Assembly (NCBI GenBank): GCA_009835395.1
Contig: VXXM01000039.1
Location: 1 to 64,000 of the forward strand
Reading direction: 5' to 3'
Origin: Acidimicrobiia bacterium
Lineage (GTDB): Bacteria > Actinomycetota > Acidimicrobiia > Acidimicrobiales > CATQHL01
Length of the DNA: 64,000 bases
Shown: positions 62,239-64,000 of the stretch, one piece after another
How positions within the stretch are numbered: the first letter of the stretch is position 1
How the letters are laid out: every line of letters starts with the position of its first letter
Program-made: the position numbers and the translations under genes
The notes under the pieces: generated by a model
The model's input: only the letters and a program-made list of their open reading frames with translations
Databases searched by the model: none
Told to the model about the DNA's origin: nothing

Positions 62239-63132
62239 ATGGCGATCTCCCTCGGCTACGTCTTCCGCGAGACGCGGGGCAACCTGCGCTGGAACGTCAC
62301 CCTCTTCGCCGCCACGATCGTGGCCGTCTGGGTGTCGCTGACCCTGTTCGGCTCGTCGCTGTTGATCCGCGAGGGCGTCGAGCAGGCCACCGGGCGCTGG
62401 CAGGGCGGCATCGAGTTCATCGTGTTCATGAACGCCGATGCCAGCGAGGCCCAGCACGCCGCCATCCGGGGAGCCCTCGACGAGAACCCTGAGATCGACG
62501 GCTACGACTACGTCGACCAGCAGGGCGCCTTCAACGAGTTCATCACCGAGTTCGCCGACCGTCCCGAACTGATCGAGAACGTCACGCCGGAGATCCTGCC
62601 GCCCTCCTACCGGGTGAAACCCAGCGTTGGGGACGCGGACGTGATCGAGGCCCTGGCGGCGCAGTTCGATGCCCGGCCCGGCGTGCGGCAGGTGACGCTG
62701 CCCGTGGAGGTGATCCGCACCCTCCAGCAGAACAGCCAGAAGGTCAGCGTGTTCGTGCTGATCATCGCCATCGTCGTGCTGCTGGCCGCGTTGATGCTGA
62801 TCGCCAACACCATCCGGACCGCCATTTTCGCCCGCCGCCAGGACATCGAGGTGATGAAGCTCGTGGGTGCCTCCAACTGGTACGTGCGGCTGCCCTTCAT
62901 GGTGGAGGGCACAATCCAGGGGCTGATCGGCGGCGCGCTGGCGATCCCGATGCTGTTCCTCATGAACAACCTCATGGCCGGGTTCGTGCAGGACGACTAC
63001 CTGGAGTTGTTGCGCTCGCTGGTGGTTGACAGCGCCGTGGTGTGGAACACCTCGCTGCTGGTCACCGGGATCGGCGCGGCGGTAGGGGTGGTGGGATCGC
63101 TCTTCGCCGTCGGGCGCTTCCTCGACGTCTAG
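62239..63132 (+). CDS. ftsX: Cell-division protein FtsX
   Basis: The membrane partner of FtsE (297 residues): a cytoplasmic start MAISLGYVFRETRGNLRWN, one span (about 20-45), a large extracytoplasmic domain (about 46-165, the region that contacts hydrolase activators), then three spans with the conserved VMKLVGASNWYVRLPFMVEG stretch in the FtsX permease core. The ATG at 62239 is chosen because the open frame upstream is a shadow of ftsE. smpB, which usually follows in actinobacteria, is not next; a mycothiol dehydrogenase gene is. Confidence 0.93.
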   Translation: MAISLGYVFRETRGNLRWNVTLFAATIVAVWVSLTLFGSSLLIREGVEQATGRWQGGIEFIVFMNADASEAQHAAIRGALDENPEIDGYDYVDQQGAFNEFITEFADRPELIENVTPEILPPSYRVKPSVGDADVIEALAAQFDARPGVRQVTLPVEVIRTLQQNSQKVSVFVLIIAIVVLLAALMLIANTIRTAIFARRQDIEVMKLVGASNWYVRLPFMVEGTIQGLIGGALAIPMLFLMNNLMAGFVQDDYLELLRSLVVDSAVVWNTSLLVTGIGAAVGVVGSLFAVGRFLDV

Positions 63133-63184
63133 CCGCGGCTCCCGGATGTTGGGGCCCGGGCGGGCCCGGTGGTGGCCTTGGGGC

Positions 63185-63190
63185 TAACCT
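63185..63190 (+). promoter_or_regulatory. Candidate -10 (TAACCT) of the mycothiol dehydrogenase gene
   Basis: TAACCT fits TAnnnT, 38 nt before the ATG, with the GGAGGGAGG Shine-Dalgarno in the leader. Confidence 0.3.
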
Positions 63191-63228
63191 GCCGGTGAGT
63201 CGGTAGGAGTCACGGAGGGAGGCCCCCG

Positions 63229-64000
63229 ATGGTGCAGAGCGTGCGAGGCGTGATCGCCCGGTCGAACGGCGCGCCGGTCGAGATGGAGACGATCCTGGTG
63301 CCCGACCCGGGGCCCGGCGAGGCTCTCGTGGCGATCCAGGCCTGCGGGGTGTGTCACACCGATCTGCACTACCGCGAGGGCGCCATCAACGACGACTTCC
63401 CGTTCCTGCTGGGCCACGAGGCCGCAGGAATCGTGGAGGCCACCGGACCGGGCGTCGATGAGGTGGCACCCGGTGACTTCGTGATCATCAACTGGCGGGC
63501 CGTGTGCGGGCAGTGCAGGTCGTGCGCCCGGGGCCGGGCACAGTATTGCTTCGCCACCCACAACGCCCACCAGCCGATGACCCTCGCCGACGGCACCGAA
63601 CTGTCGCCTGCGCTGGGCATCGGGGCGTTCGTGGAGAAGACGTTGGTCGCCGCCGGACAAGCCACGAAGGTGTCGCCGGAGGCCAGCGCGGCAGCGGCCG
63701 GACTACTGGGCTGCGGGGTCATGGCCGGACTGGGCGCCGCCATGAACACCGGCGGCGTGGGCCGCGGCGACTCCGTGGCGGTGTTCGGCTGCGGGGGCGT
63801 GGGCGACGCCGCCATCGAGGGTGCCCGCCTCGCCGGCGCCTCGCCGATCATCGCTGTGGACATCGACGACCGGAAGCTGGAGTGGGCGCGCCAGTTCGGC
63901 GCCACCCACACCGTCAACAGCCGCGAGACCGACCCCGTGGAGGCCATCAAGGAGCTCACCGGTGGCCACGGCGTGGACGTCGCCATCGAGGCCATCGGCC
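63229..64000 (+). CDS. S-(hydroxymethyl)mycothiol dehydrogenase (partial, runs off the right edge)
   Basis: The N-terminal 257 residues of a zinc alcohol dehydrogenase that oxidises the formaldehyde-mycothiol adduct, the actinobacterial route for formaldehyde detoxification. It starts [20 protein letters not shown], and carries [13 protein letters not shown] (catalytic-zinc Cys and shuttle), [30 protein letters not shown] (structural zinc cysteines), then the long [14 protein letters not shown] stretch and the Rossmann [13 protein letters not shown]. These match MscR-type enzymes closely. GGAGGGAGG 8 nt upstream fixes the ATG. The gene continues beyond the window. Confidence 0.92.
   Translation, partial: MVQSVRGVIARSNGAPVEMETILVPDPGPGEALVAIQACGVCHTDLHYREGAINDDFPFLLGHEAAGIVEATGPGVDEVAPGDFVIINWRAVCGQCRSCARGRAQYCFATHNAHQPMTLADGTELSPALGIGAFVEKTLVAAGQATKVSPEASAAAAGLLGCGVMAGLGAAMNTGGVGRGDSVAVFGCGGVGDAAIEGARLAGASPIIAVDIDDRKLEWARQFGATHTVNSRETDPVEAIKELTGGHGVDVAIEAIG

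Overview
The window is a high-GC, densely coded chromosomal segment from an actinobacterium. The partial gene at the right edge is an S-(hydroxymethyl)mycothiol dehydrogenase, which implies mycothiol, the actinobacterial thiol. The housekeeping blocks lepA-hrcA-dnaJ, ftsK-ybaK-secA-prfB and ftsE-ftsX also fit. The mix of P450s, acyl-CoA enzymes, LLM flavin enzymes, BMP-type transporters and glycine-betaine uptake suggests a free-living or host-associated, possibly marine, member of the Acidimicrobiia. That placement is inference, because no rRNA gene is present. I see no tRNA, rRNA, CRISPR array, transposase or phage gene, and no gene-free stretch longer than about 210 bases.

Layout. 0-4 kb: translation and heat-shock genes (lepA, hrcA, dnaJ), then a degenerate Ser/Thr kinase with a membrane anchor and a calcium-loop ectodomain on the other strand. 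5.6-10.2 kb: a DauA-like D-amino-acid dehydrogenase and a large M16 peptidase lipoprotein. 10.2-12.9 kb: citrate synthase and an acyl-CoA carboxylase beta-type subunit. 13.0-22.6 kb: a BMP-type (nucleoside-class) ABC transporter whose binding protein carries a perfect internal duplication, then a YheO/DauR-type regulator, a thiamine-binding-family protein, an N-carbamoyl amino acid/allantoate hydrolase, a beta-carbonic anhydrase and an isochorismatase-family hydrolase. Together these look like uptake and breakdown of a nitrogen-rich heterocycle or ureide. 22.7-36.1 kb: two divergent catabolic operons with four cytochromes P450, two SDRs, two NTF2-like proteins, a thiolase with its DUF35 partner, a class II aldolase, an acyl-CoA synthetase and an LLM flavin enzyme. 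36.2-40.6 kb: a sugar-type ABC transporter. 40.7-44.2 kb: transsulfuration (cystathionine beta-synthase plus a gamma-synthase/lyase) and two hot-dog dehydratase genes. 44.2-47.7 kb: alanine dehydrogenase, divergent Lrp/AsnC regulator, amidohydrolase and a Dabb protein. 47.9-54.8 kb: ftsK, ybaK, secA, prfB. 54.9-61.3 kb: a glycine-betaine ABC transporter with two binding proteins and an unusually large permease, lying between prfB and ftsE. 61.5-64 kb: ftsE, ftsX and the partial mycothiol dehydrogenase.

Striking features: (1) unrelated surface lipoproteins (an M16 peptidase, a sugar-binding protein and a betaine-binding protein) share an alanine-rich coiled-coil stalk next to the lipid anchor; (2) an 887-bp in-frame perfect direct repeat gives a two-domain BMP binding protein; (3) a ProW-type permease is fused to a large unrecognised membrane domain; (4) a kinase-like gene has lost its catalytic motifs; (5) clear operator-like palindromes and repeat arrays lie in several divergent intergenic regions.
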